A DNA stretch of 42,321 nt, taken from Bacillota bacterium (GTDB lineage Bacteria > Bacillota > Negativicutes > Sporomusales > Sporomusaceae). The notes under the pieces were generated by a model. It was not told the origin of the DNA. It made no database searches and worked only from the letters and a program-made list of their open reading frames with translations. Position numbers and translations under genes: made by a program. Below, in pieces: positions 8,494-15,784 of the stretch. Positions within the stretch are counted from its first letter, which is position 1, and the number at the start of each line of letters is the position of its first letter. Location: contig JAEZVB010000083.1 in NCBI GenBank assembly GCA_023443285.1, forward strand, positions 1-42,321, written 5' to 3'.

Positions 8494-8606
8494 TTTGCTT
8501 GACCTCCCTGTGCTTTTGTTAGTGTACATATTGCCATACTAAGCACAGTCTATCAACTCAATTCTTGCATTTTCTAATGAGTATTCGCGTATACAATTTC
8601 AGTTAT

Positions 8607-9068
8607 CTACCCTTCATTATCAGGTTGCTGAGCTTGCGCTTTCGTAAGAGCTTCCATTAAGGGGGCTATATCAATTCGATTATCTTGATACCCTTGTCGA
8701 ATAACTTCAAAGTAGTATTGGCTTGGCAGTGAAGGCATCGCCTCATATTGCTTAGCCATAACATACAGCATAGCTACTTGCTCTCCTGCAGTCGTATTGA
8801 TAGTAACTATTTCTTTCCCGTATAGTCTGGGATAACCTTCGTAACGGTCTAGCTCCCTTTCGCATTCCTCGGTTATTTCCCATAATACAACAGGTACCAA
8901 GCCTTGCCCCCATCGCTCAACATTTGCAACTCCCGCCTGTTTTCCTCGAAAGGTAAGTTGATAGCCATGGAGTTCACCTTTTCCGATTACCTTTGCTTTA
9001 GGACAACGCTTTTTCATTTGCTTGAGATTCATATTACTGCCATAAGCAGCATAAATCTTTGTTTCCAT
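8607..9068 (-). CDS. Gamma-glutamylcyclotransferase-like (AIG2/GGCT fold) protein
   Basis: The 153-residue protein has the fold's phosphate/substrate loop YGSNMN (9-14) and the catalytic glutamate Glu77 in DRYEGYP, followed by YGKEIVTI and a beta strand with VAMLYVM. Members cyclise gamma-glutamyl amines or open gamma-glutamyl linkages, releasing 5-oxoproline. It is encoded directly downstream of an amidoligase. That pairing is known in phages and was interpreted as formation and removal of amide-linked peptide or protein modifications. The substrate here is unknown. A ribosome-binding site (AAGGAGA) supports the start. Confidence 0.88.
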   Translation of the reverse strand: METKIYAAYGSNMNLKQMKKRCPKAKVIGKGELHGYQLTFRGKQAGVANVERWGQGLVPVVLWEITEECERELDRYEGYPRLYGKEIVTINTTAGEQVAMLYVMAKQYEAMPSLPSQYYFEVIRQGYQDNRIDIAPLMEALTKAQAQQPDNEG

Positions 9069-9106
9069 TGGTTTTCTCCTTCGCGACTTTTAGCTACAAT
9101 ATTCTG

Positions 9107-9137
9107 AGGCTAACAAGGGGTATGCCCTCGTTAGCCT
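9107..9137 (-). other. Hairpin between amidoligase and GGCT-like genes
   Basis: A 13-bp stem (AGGCTAAC with GTTAGCCT, then further pairs, one a G-U pair possible only in the minus-strand RNA) with a short loop sits just after the amidoligase stop and 39 nt before the next start. It lacks a T-run, so it is more likely an RNA-stability or processing element than a terminator. Confidence 0.5.
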
Positions 9138-9150
9138 ACCATTTTTAGTT

Positions 9151-10050
9151 TCAGGCGGCATTTCGCCAAGCCGCATCACCAGTTAGGTTAGCCAAAAAAT
9201 GCAGGCGGCAGGTTTTAAACTCTTCACCGATAAGTCCAAGCCGCAGCATCCAACATCTAAAGGTGTATTTCTCATTGTCGGTGGTAGTTCTTTTGGCACT
9301 GGCTGATTTTTGCGCCAAAGCCTGGTAGCTTAAAGCTAAACAAAATTGAATGTAGGCTTTTATTTTACCAGCATGCAACGTTCCATTGAAAAGTCGAAAC
9401 TCAATGGTGCCTTTGGTAAAAGTGCTATGCAGGTTAAGCCCGTGGTAGCGGCTGTTATGGTAATGTCGGCTACGCAGTTCCTGGCCGTAGCCCTCGTACC
9501 AAAGATCAGCCAGGGCTTGTAGGGTTTTAGGTTTCTTTTTGTTTATCTTCGCCAAAAGTTCTTCGTTGACCTTTTTGCAATACCGCAGCCGAGACATATC
9601 AATCATTAAGCTTTTGTAAAGAAGTTCTTCTTTACTAGCCATTAGGTTGACCAGGTTTTTCAGGCTATTTGGCGTATGAGGTTTGGCATTAATGTGAATA
9701 TGAATTCCTGCGTTATATTTGCTGGAACTGATGGCCCCGGCCTTCCGTAAAAGCCGGATAATTTCTTGCAATGGTTCGATGTCCTCGTATGTTAGAATGG
9801 GACTGACCAATTCAACGCTGTACGGGCTACCGGCTGTGACTAAACTACCTTGTACCCTTTTCATGGTGGTAAGGCTGCCGTCGCTCATCAGTTTCCATGT
9901 TCTTCCTTTATAATCCTTTACTCGGTATTCGTCATAAGCTCCACCCCAGTGATCCACCAGGCTGTTAAAGTATTTGGTAATTACTGTAGCCGCTTCTTTT
10001 CTAGTAATTCCGGTCATCTCGATCTCAATTCCAAATTTTTGCGATTTCAT
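9151..10050 (-). CDS. Amidoligase-family (COOH-NH2 ligase) phage protein
   Basis: The protein has 299 residues. Near the start FGIEIEMTG gives the glutamates of the glutamine-synthetase-like ligase core, AGIHIHINAKPHT (about 113-125) carries the paired histidines, and TIEFRLFNGTLHAGKIKAYI (about 215-234) holds the downstream conserved Glu-Arg and Asn motif. These match the Amidoligase_2 group, ATP-dependent ligases that join carboxylates to amines. The phage neighbour downstream is a GGCT-like hydrolase. A modification of a peptide or host wall component has been proposed for such pairs; the target is not known. The preceding gene is a ParB-methyltransferase. Confidence 0.85.
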   Translation of the reverse strand: MKSQKFGIEIEMTGITRKEAATVITKYFNSLVDHWGGAYDEYRVKDYKGRTWKLMSDGSLTTMKRVQGSLVTAGSPYSVELVSPILTYEDIEPLQEIIRLLRKAGAISSSKYNAGIHIHINAKPHTPNSLKNLVNLMASKEELLYKSLMIDMSRLRYCKKVNEELLAKINKKKPKTLQALADLWYEGYGQELRSRHYHNSRYHGLNLHSTFTKGTIEFRLFNGTLHAGKIKAYIQFCLALSYQALAQKSASAKRTTTDNEKYTFRCWMLRLGLIGEEFKTCRLHFLANLTGDAAWRNAA

Positions 10051-10169
10051 TTTAACCTACCCCTTTCGAGTGCGCTTCTTGGCTTAGTGTGTATATTAAC
10101 TCTACCGGGGGTATATAGCCAGTTAATTATCTGACTATTCTATTATCTATCTCAAATATACAGAATTGG

Positions 10170-11393
10170 TTACTTATTTAACTCTGAATAGTATATCTTT
10201 ACTCCATCTCTCAATACAAATACACCTTCTGCAAAACCTACCTGCTCAATATAACGTTTCACAATGACATCGGCATACTTTTCGTCCATTTCAATAGTGT
10301 AGCAAATTCGATTAGTTTGCTCGCAAGCTATTAGCGTAGAACCACTACCCCCAAAAGGGTCCAAAACAATACAATTGCTCATGCTACTGTTTGTAATCGG
10401 GTAAGCGATTAGTGCCACTGGTTTCATTGTTGGATGCAAGTCATTTTTTGAAGGACGATCAAAGTTCCAAATAGTGCTTTGTTTACGATCACCATACCAA
10501 TTATGTTTACCGTCTTTTCGCCAGCCATAGAGCACCGGCTCATGTTTCCATTGGTAAGGACTGCGGCCCAGAACGAGACTTTGCTTAGCCCAGATACAAA
10601 CGCCGGACAAATATAGTCCAGCCTCTTTAAAAGCTTTTCTAAAGTTCAACCCTTCGGTATCGGCATGAAATACATAGATAGAAGCATCTTTTTCCATTGC
10701 TTCAGTTGCATTAGTAAATGCCTTTAATAAAAAATTATAGAATTCATCGTCTTTCAGGTTATCGTTTTGGATCTTCCCGGCTTTGGCTTCGTAGGCAACA
10801 TTGTATGGGGGGTCTGTAACTACTAAGTTCGCTTTTTTCCCTTCCATCAGCAAACTAAAAACTCCCGGGTCAGTACTATCACCACATACCAAGCGATGCC
10901 TACCAAGCAGCCAAACGTCACCACGTTTTGTTAGAGCCGGTTCCGCTAATTCCTTCTCAACGTCAAAGTCATCCTCTTTGATTTCCTTGGAATGAAGGTC
11001 ATTAAAAAGTTGATCAATCTCCGGTGGCTCAAAGCCAGTGAAGGATACGTCATAATCTAAGGACTGCAAGTCTTTAATGAGATCTGCCAGTAGCTCTTGG
11101 TTCCACTCGCCGCTGATTTTATTAAGAGCAATATTTAATGCTTTTTCTTTTGTTTTGTCAATGTTGATCACGATGCAATCAATCTCAGTATACCCCAGAG
11201 TCTTAAGCACCGAGATTCGCTGATGACCGCCGATTACTGTTAAATCCTGATTCGCGATAACGGGATCAACATAACCAAATTCCGCTATGCTGTTTTTGAT
11301 CTTCTCAAACTCTTTATCCCCAGGCTTCAACTTCTTCCTGGGGTTATAGCTTGCCGGTACTAAACTATCAATATGCAGTCTTATAAACTCCAT
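10170..11393 (-). CDS. ParB-like domain fused to N6/N4 DNA methyltransferase
   Basis: The protein has 407 residues. The N-terminal ParB/sulfiredoxin-like domain (1-130) includes VIGGHQR (53-59). The C-terminal domain is an amino-methyltransferase of permuted (beta-type) order: catalytic DPPY at 194-197, target-recognition region in between, and SAM-binding DPFGGSGSTLIACEQT near 340-355. It would methylate adenine or cytosine in phage DNA, probably for protection from host restriction. Its start overlaps the upstream HTH/zinc-finger gene by 26 nt. No cognate nuclease is adjacent, so this is an orphan methylase, as is common in prophages. Confidence 0.92.
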   Translation of the reverse strand: MEFIRLHIDSLVPASYNPRKKLKPGDKEFEKIKNSIAEFGYVDPVIANQDLTVIGGHQRISVLKTLGYTEIDCIVINIDKTKEKALNIALNKISGEWNQELLADLIKDLQSLDYDVSFTGFEPPEIDQLFNDLHSKEIKEDDFDVEKELAEPALTKRGDVWLLGRHRLVCGDSTDPGVFSLLMEGKKANLVVTDPPYNVAYEAKAGKIQNDNLKDDEFYNFLLKAFTNATEAMEKDASIYVFHADTEGLNFRKAFKEAGLYLSGVCIWAKQSLVLGRSPYQWKHEPVLYGWRKDGKHNWYGDRKQSTIWNFDRPSKNDLHPTMKPVALIAYPITNSSMSNCIVLDPFGGSGSTLIACEQTNRICYTIEMDEKYADVIVKRYIEQVGFAEGVFVLRDGVKIYYSELNK

Positions 11394-11817
11394 CTTCTTC
11401 TCCCCAAAACCTTAATTTGATATAACAATTGTGGCTGCAATATTTTCTGACCTTATTGCCGTATGCGCTAAATTTTCGACCACAGTTTTCACAAGTGTAA
11501 TTGTAAGTTGCCTTATCTTTTTGCCGATGATTTGCATTTTCATTCCACCATGTGTAGCGGCAAGTATCCGAACAGAATTTTTTTGTCCTGCCGCGACTCT
11601 TTTGTCGGATAGGATTTTTACAATGTAAACACAAGCCATTCTTTTCTTTTATAACTTCAGAATTGAGTTGTACTACTTCTGTTGGTCCATTTAAATGATG
11701 ACGTCGACAGTAACCCTTTATGCCATTAACAGTTATTGACATTTCCCGGGCAATGGCTTTGTATCCTAGACCTTGGAGCCTGAGTTTATAGATTTCTTCC
11801 TTCTGCTCCGGTGTCAT
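11368..11817 (-). CDS. HTH and zinc-finger phage regulator
   Basis: The protein has 149 residues. The N-terminal part is a sigma-region-4/transposase-like helix-turn-helix (EEIYKLRLQGLGYKAIAREM). It is followed by two cysteine clusters: CLHCKNPIRQKS...KFCSDTCR (about 63-86) and YTCENCGRKFSAYG...YCSHNC (about 107-131), each resembling a treble-clef zinc finger. Such HTH plus zinc-finger proteins frequently precede ParB-methyltransferases in Firmicutes prophages. DNA binding is likely; the regulated genes are unknown. The overlap with the methylase gene suggests coupling. Positions of the cysteines are visible; metal binding is inferred. Confidence 0.7.
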   Translation of the reverse strand: MTPEQKEEIYKLRLQGLGYKAIAREMSITVNGIKGYCRRHHLNGPTEVVQLNSEVIKEKNGLCLHCKNPIRQKSRGRTKKFCSDTCRYTWWNENANHRQKDKATYNYTCENCGRKFSAYGNKVRKYCSHNCYIKLRFWGEEDGVYKTAY

Positions 11818-11866
11818 TCGTTATCCCCTTTCCCATTTTGCGATTATACTTTTACGCAAAATAAAT

Positions 11867-11904
11867 AACACGCATGAACCCTGTTATTACAAGGTCTGCG
11901 TGTT
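11867..11904 (-). terminator. Hairpin with U-rich tail upstream of the HTH/zinc-finger gene
   Basis: Perfect 8-bp arms (AACACGCA and TGCGTGTT), extended by ACC/GGT, enclose a short loop. On the minus strand it is followed by TATTTATTTTG. It is probably the terminator after the HNH gene and cos-like region; it lies 50 nt before the next start codon. Confidence 0.5.
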
Positions 11905-11939
11905 TCAAAATATAGAGGGTTTCGCATACCCCCTCCTAT

Positions 11940-12030
11940 TTATTATGCGAAATTTCGCGTGAAGGGGGGCGGCGGTCTTTGGGGTGTCAGTTGTAGAGAT
12001 CGAATGGGCCCTACCCGCCCGGGTTTGTAG
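11940..12030. other. Candidate cos (packaging) region
   Basis: This noncoding stretch directly downstream of the HNH gene contains the 12-bp palindrome GCGAAATTTCGC (11947-11958), a G-rich block GGGGGGCGGCGGTC, the minus-strand word GATCTCTACAAC and a second GC-rich block ending CCCGCCCGGG. GC-rich blocks in this position, after an HNH nuclease gene in cos-type Firmicutes phages, often hold the cohesive ends. The exact cut site cannot be read from sequence alone. Confidence 0.4.
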
Positions 12031-12048
12031 GTATTATTCGTGTAATAG

Positions 12049-12402
12049 TTAGTAGCTATATACTTGATGTTGGTCCTTCATTCTGGTTTTCTTGTCATGG
12101 CACTTCTTACACAGTGGTTGCCAGTTACTCTCATCCCAGAACAACTTCACATCACCTCGATGGGGTTTTATATGATCAACGACCGTAGCTTGCGTCAGCT
12201 TACCTTTACTCCCACACTCTTTGCACAAGGGATGGTTGGCTAGAAATCGCTTTCTTGCGGTCTGCCATTTACTGCTGTAGCCTCGCTCATACGCACTGGC
12301 ACGGTCATTAACATGTAACTTAACATGGAACTCGCAGTATGTTTCGTAAGTTAGCAACGGACAGCCGGGATGTTTGCAAGGTTTCTTTGGCTTCGTCGGC
12401 AT
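12049..12402 (-). CDS. HNH endonuclease of the phage packaging module
   Basis: The protein has 117 residues from the ATG at 12402. The N-terminal part has CKHPGC and CEFH, plus a typical RGYSSKWQTARKRFLANHPLC leader. The HNH core follows: LCKECG, VVDHIKPHRGD (first histidine pair), NWQPLCKKCHDKKT (Asn and final His with the CxxC pair). Such HNH proteins act with terminase in cleaving concatemeric DNA at cos in HK97-like phages. Here it is separated from TerS by 3.6 kb of accessory genes. A 12-bp hairpin with a T-run sits about 25 nt before its start codon. Confidence 0.88.
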   Translation of the reverse strand: MPTKPKKPCKHPGCPLLTYETYCEFHVKLHVNDRASAYERGYSSKWQTARKRFLANHPLCKECGSKGKLTQATVVDHIKPHRGDVKLFWDESNWQPLCKKCHDKKTRMKDQHQVYSY

Positions 12403-12426
12403 GATTCTAACCGCCTTTCGTGCATA

Positions 12427-12460
12427 GAAAAAGCCCTCAGAGCTCATGGCTCTAAAGGCT
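12427..12460 (-). terminator. Intrinsic terminator upstream of the HNH gene
   Basis: On the minus strand AGCCTTTAGAGC pairs with GCTCTGAGGGCT (two G-U pairs, 5-nt loop), followed by five T. It ends about 25 nt before the HNH ATG and would stop transcripts coming from the ArpU/RinA-like gene. Confidence 0.7.
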
Positions 12461-12537
12461 TCATTGTTACAAGTATAATTCTCTTATGATATTATTCTAC
12501 CACATAAAAATGCCTTATAACGGACATTTTCGGGCAT

Positions 12538-13176
12538 TTATAAATAATTTAATTCTACCGCTACAGAATAGACGATATATTCCTTCCACCGTCTTATTGT
12601 CCGTTCATTAACCCCGACTCTATGCGCTAAGCGAGCGGTTGTATATTTACCCAACCAATACTCTTCCATGATGACTTTTTTATCATCGTTTAACCCACGA
12701 TATGTTTTTTCAATTGCTTTTAGAATTCTTTCAAGTGCGATAATTTTTTTGTCCATACTTACTTTGATTGCTTTACTGGCAGTTGGATTACCAATTGCAC
12801 TGCTTCTCCCCTCTTGTTTTTCAGGTGCTTCTAATATCACATCGTTTTTAAGGCAATTAAGTTCTTTTTGATTGTTCTTGTATTGCCGGATTTCTTGCTC
12901 TACATATTTGTATGTGTTTTTACTAAGTCTATGCTTTTTTATGCATACTGCAATATATTCGTCATGATCGATGTTTACCCCATCACAAAGTGCTGCACAC
13001 CAGGCAGAGTGTAAGAATTTCTTAGCATCGCAATGTTCAAAATCAATTCTGCTGTCTTTGCAAGCATCTGTAAACGAACACCATTCCGGACACCCCGTAT
13101 TATTGGTGTAATCATCACACGCTTTCTTTAAAATGCCTGCAATGAGGTTTCTGGCTCCGATATCATCTAAACCCAT
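12538..13176 (-). CDS. ArpU/RinA-like phage late transcription regulator
   Basis: The protein has 212 residues. A cysteine-rich N-terminal part (CPEWCSFTDACKDS, then HCDAKKFLHSAWCAALC) may bind metal. It is followed by the family pattern YVEQEIRQYKNNQKEL, a conserved GNPTASKAIKV, a long helix, and a C-terminal helix-turn-helix (ARLAHRVGVNERTIRRWKEY). Proteins of this family activate late operons in Gram-positive phages, and the position, last before the HNH and packaging genes, supports that. The cysteine-rich extension is not typical of RinA itself. The gene lies 27 nt after the DUF1492 gene. Confidence 0.8.
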   Translation of the reverse strand: MGLDDIGARNLIAGILKKACDDYTNNTGCPEWCSFTDACKDSRIDFEHCDAKKFLHSAWCAALCDGVNIDHDEYIAVCIKKHRLSKNTYKYVEQEIRQYKNNQKELNCLKNDVILEAPEKQEGRSSAIGNPTASKAIKVSMDKKIIALERILKAIEKTYRGLNDDKKVIMEEYWLGKYTTARLAHRVGVNERTIRRWKEYIVYSVAVELNYL

Positions 13177-13202
13177 TGTTACCCTCCCATAAATTACTGC
13201 AT

Positions 13203-13628
13203 TTAAGCTAATTCTTGTTTTTTTAATCGAAGCTCTAATTCTTGTAACGTTCTTCCATGTAACCAGTAAACTGATCTAAGATCATAACCTATCTGCTCAG
13301 CTACTTCTTCCCAGGTGCTTCCCTCTAGATAGCGAAGCTCAAGAAGCATTTTACATACTTGGTTGTCCACCTGCGAAATAAAGGCAGCCAGTTCACGCTT
13401 TAAAGCTACGAGCTTATCAATGTCAGTATTAATCTCATGCTCCAAATCAACGAGTCTAGTAACTGCATTCTCCATGACGCTGTGTTTGTCTGTGCCACTG
13501 TGGCGCTGTGCATAAATAGAACCCGTGCCTTTTGTCGCTCTTTCCCTTAGCGAAACCGTATGCCGAAGTTTATTGTTAATTTTTCGATCTAACCGGAAGA
13601 CTTGCGATAAATATTCCTTGACGTTCAT
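13203..13628 (-). CDS. DUF1492 / sigma-region-4-like phage regulator
   Basis: The 141-residue protein has an N-terminal coiled segment (EYLSQVFRLDRKINNKL), a middle helix (VDLEHEINTDIDKLVALKRELAAFI) and a C-terminal sigma-region-4-type HTH (LELRYLEGSTWEEVAEQIGY, then RSVYWLHGRTLQEL). This is the DUF1492 pattern, small late-region regulators in Firmicutes phages that often occur with RinA/ArpU proteins. It is translationally coupled to the small gene upstream by an ATGA overlap. Direct promoter targets are unknown. Confidence 0.85.
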   Translation of the reverse strand: MNVKEYLSQVFRLDRKINNKLRHTVSLRERATKGTGSIYAQRHSGTDKHSVMENAVTRLVDLEHEINTDIDKLVALKRELAAFISQVDNQVCKMLLELRYLEGSTWEEVAEQIGYDLRSVYWLHGRTLQELELRLKKQELA

Positions 13629-13792
13629 TTCCCACTACTCCCTGCATGAAATATTTCTGCTTCGCTGCCCATAGTTTGTTTTACCCATTTGGATTGTCCA
13701 GTTGATTTATTTACTGCTCTTTGTTCTTTTCGCTGCTGCTCTACCCACTTGATTCGGCGTTTCCATTCGCTATTAATCGGCAACATATTCAT
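13625..13792 (-). CDS. Small basic hypothetical phage protein
   Basis: A 55-residue frame starts with ATG at 13792, one base after the SNF2 helicase stop, and ends in an ATGA overlap with the DUF1492 gene, which is the coupling expected for a real gene. The sequence begins MNMLPINSEWKRRIKWVEQQ and is rich in Lys, Arg and Gln, with two tryptophans followed by a KWV motif. No family is recognised. The strict packing between two good genes is the main evidence. Confidence 0.6.
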   Translation of the reverse strand: MNMLPINSEWKRRIKWVEQQRKEQRAVNKSTGQSKWVKQTMGSEAEIFHAGSSGK

Positions 13793-13793
13793 C

Positions 13794-15149
13794 TTATGCC
13801 ACTGCTCCTATCCTTGCTTTAACGGCATTCATTAGTGCCGTTTGTCCAATTTCTTTACGACTCAATGCTGCCATTACTTGTTCATCAATAGTTTCTTTAG
13901 CAACAATGTGATGTATGATAACTGTCTCTTTTTGCCCCTGCCGCCAAAGTCTTGCGTTGGCTTGCTGATATAACTCAAGGCTCCACGTTAGTCCATACCA
14001 AATCAAAGTGCTGCCTCCTGCTTGTAGGTTTAATCCATGCCCAGCCGAAGCTGGGTGAGCTATCGCAATAGCAATCCTGCCTTCATTCCACTTAGAAATA
14101 TCCTCTGATGTCTTTAGCTCAGTTACAGAAAGCCGTTTGGAAATCCGCTCTTTATCATGTAGGAAGCTATAAAAGATAAGAACTGGTTTGCCATTCGCCG
14201 CTTCCACCAAATCCTCTAAGGCTTCTAGTTTTTTGTTATGAATAGCTTTGACCGCACTATTTTCATCGTACACTGCACCGTTCGCCATCTGGAGTAGTTT
14301 GTTGCTAAGAGCCGCCGCATTAACAGCATCAATATCTCCACCTTCAAATGGTAACATCATGTCTTTTTCCATCCGCTTGTAGAGTGCCATTTCTTTTTCC
14401 GACAGTTCAACCTCGACGATATTGTCCATACGCTCTGGCATGTATAAATAGTCGCGGGCTTTCATGCTTATGCAAATATCGGAGATTTTCTGGTATATGG
14501 CTTCTTCCGCACCGGGCTTTAGTTTATAACTAAACACGATATGCTGGTTTCGTTTATCCGGGGTAAAATACTGTTCCCGGTAGCCGGTAATGGTTTTACC
14601 CAATCTCTCGCCACGATCCAAAAGATACACTTGCGGCCATAAGTCCAGAAGGCCATTGGGTGCAGGCGTTCCTGTAAGTCCCACCATTCGGTTAATCAAT
14701 GGCCGTACTTTCCTCAGTGCCTTGAACCGTTTGGCGCTGACCGATTTAAAGCTTGAAAGCTCGTCCAACACAATCATGTCATAGGGCCAGTTCTTACCAT
14801 GAAGAGTAACCAGCCATTCCACGTTTTCACGATTGATGATATAAATATCCGCTGGCGTATTTACCGCTTTAAGTCGCTGCTGCTCGATACCTAGTATTTT
14901 TGAAATCCGAAGATGCTGTAAGTGCTGCCACTTTTCACATTCTTTACTCCAGGTATCTTCGGCTACCCGAAGCGGTGCTATCACAAGAACTCGCACCACT
15001 TCAAAGTAGTCCTGAAGGAGATCAAGTACAGCAGTTAACGTAACAACCGTTTTCCCCATACCGCAATCTAAAAACAGTCCAAAGGCTGGGTGCTCAATGA
15101 TTTTCTCAGCTGCATAGGCTTGGTAGTGATGAGGGATGTACTTCACCAA
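13794..15149 (-). CDS. SNF2-family DEAD/DEAH-box helicase
   Basis: The protein has 451 residues. Motif I DCGMGKTVVTL is at 28-38, motif II DELSSFKS near 135, the SNF2 block GTPAPNGLLDLWPQ follows, and the C-terminal half has HGLNLQAGGSTLIWYGL and motif VI QANARLWRQGQKE. It is the compact phage SNF2-like translocase found next to a VRR-NUC protein in the replication module of many Firmicutes phages, probably acting on branched or replication DNA. Its start overlaps the VRR-NUC gene by 44 nt. Confidence 0.92.
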   Translation of the reverse strand: MVKYIPHHYQAYAAEKIIEHPAFGLFLDCGMGKTVVTLTAVLDLLQDYFEVVRVLVIAPLRVAEDTWSKECEKWQHLQHLRISKILGIEQQRLKAVNTPADIYIINRENVEWLVTLHGKNWPYDMIVLDELSSFKSVSAKRFKALRKVRPLINRMVGLTGTPAPNGLLDLWPQVYLLDRGERLGKTITGYREQYFTPDKRNQHIVFSYKLKPGAEEAIYQKISDICISMKARDYLYMPERMDNIVEVELSEKEMALYKRMEKDMMLPFEGGDIDAVNAAALSNKLLQMANGAVYDENSAVKAIHNKKLEALEDLVEAANGKPVLIFYSFLHDKERISKRLSVTELKTSEDISKWNEGRIAIAIAHPASAGHGLNLQAGGSTLIWYGLTWSLELYQQANARLWRQGQKETVIIHHIVAKETIDEQVMAALSRKEIGQTALMNAVKARIGAVA

Positions 15150-15420
15150 ATGCCTCCTGCAGGAACTCCGCTATTTTTTCATCACAGTCAATCACCCACA
15201 CTTTATGGCCTAAAGCCGCTAATCTGTTAGCCATTTTCATTTGCTTGGGTGACAGCTTTTTACCGGGTGCTTTTAACTCCACAAACCATATGCGTCCGTT
15301 TGGTATAACCACAATTCTATCTTGTACCCCAGCCAAACCCGGCGATACGAACTTCAAAGCCAGACCGCCTTTTTCTTCAACTCTTAATTTCAATTTACGT
15401 TCAATGCTGCGTTCTAACAT
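15106..15420 (-). CDS. VRR-NUC domain nuclease
   Basis: The protein has 104 residues from the ATG at 15420, supported by AAGGAGA; a longer frame starts at 15438. The compact PD-(D/E)XK core is visible: GVQDRIVV (metal-binding Asp), then RIWFVELKAPGKKLSPKQ (Glu-x-Lys), with a C-terminal GHKVWVIDC strand. Stand-alone VRR-NUC proteins act as structure-specific, Holliday-junction-type nucleases. The overlap and constant pairing with the SNF2 helicase suggest they work on the same substrate. Confidence 0.9.
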   Translation of the reverse strand: MLERSIERKLKLRVEEKGGLALKFVSPGLAGVQDRIVVIPNGRIWFVELKAPGKKLSPKQMKMANRLAALGHKVWVIDCDEKIAEFLQEAFGEVHPSSLPSLCS

Positions 15421-15784
15421 GCCATTCTCCTTAATCACGAAGGTTGCACCAACGTTACCAAAGGCAAACTGCCGTAAACCCGCGATTTTACTGGATTTGC
15501 ACTAAAGTACCGGATTCTTTCCCTTTTTATTTATATATATTTTTATTTTTACTCTTACTTTTTCCTTAAGTAATAAAAAGAAAATGAATGGTGTATTTAG
15601 TCTAAGCCATATATTATTTAGGTTTTCAGGCAGTTCTAACTTGGTACAAACCTAGTGGTTCCTAGTGAGTTTTTTCTTAAAATAGAGCTTATTTCAATAA
15701 CAGTAAAAATCATGGTGCAAATGGTGCTGACCGTAGTCTATAAGTGTTTTCATGGATTAGCACCAAGTGCACCGCTGGTCAAGC
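15421..15784. other. Noncoding gap between PrimPol and VRR-NUC genes
   Basis: No plausible gene is seen in these 364 nt. The middle is AT-rich with long T runs around 15530-15570. Next to the PrimPol stop codon is an imperfect inverted repeat: GGTGCAAATGGTGCT (15714-15728) against AGCACCAAGTGCACC (15759-15773), 13 of 15 pairs with a 30-nt loop. Such gaps in this module of related phages may hold an origin, but I see no iteron array here. Confidence 0.4.

Noticed and set aside
10051..10169. Gap upstream of the amidoligase as a hairpin or promoter site
   Set aside because: Only weak AT-rich pairings and no convincing -35/-10 pair could be found.
12036..12049. 14-nt word ATTCGTGTAATAGT shared with 37779-37792
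   Set aside because: A few chance 14-mer matches are expected in a window of this size, and the contexts are unrelated, so I do not treat it as an attachment site.
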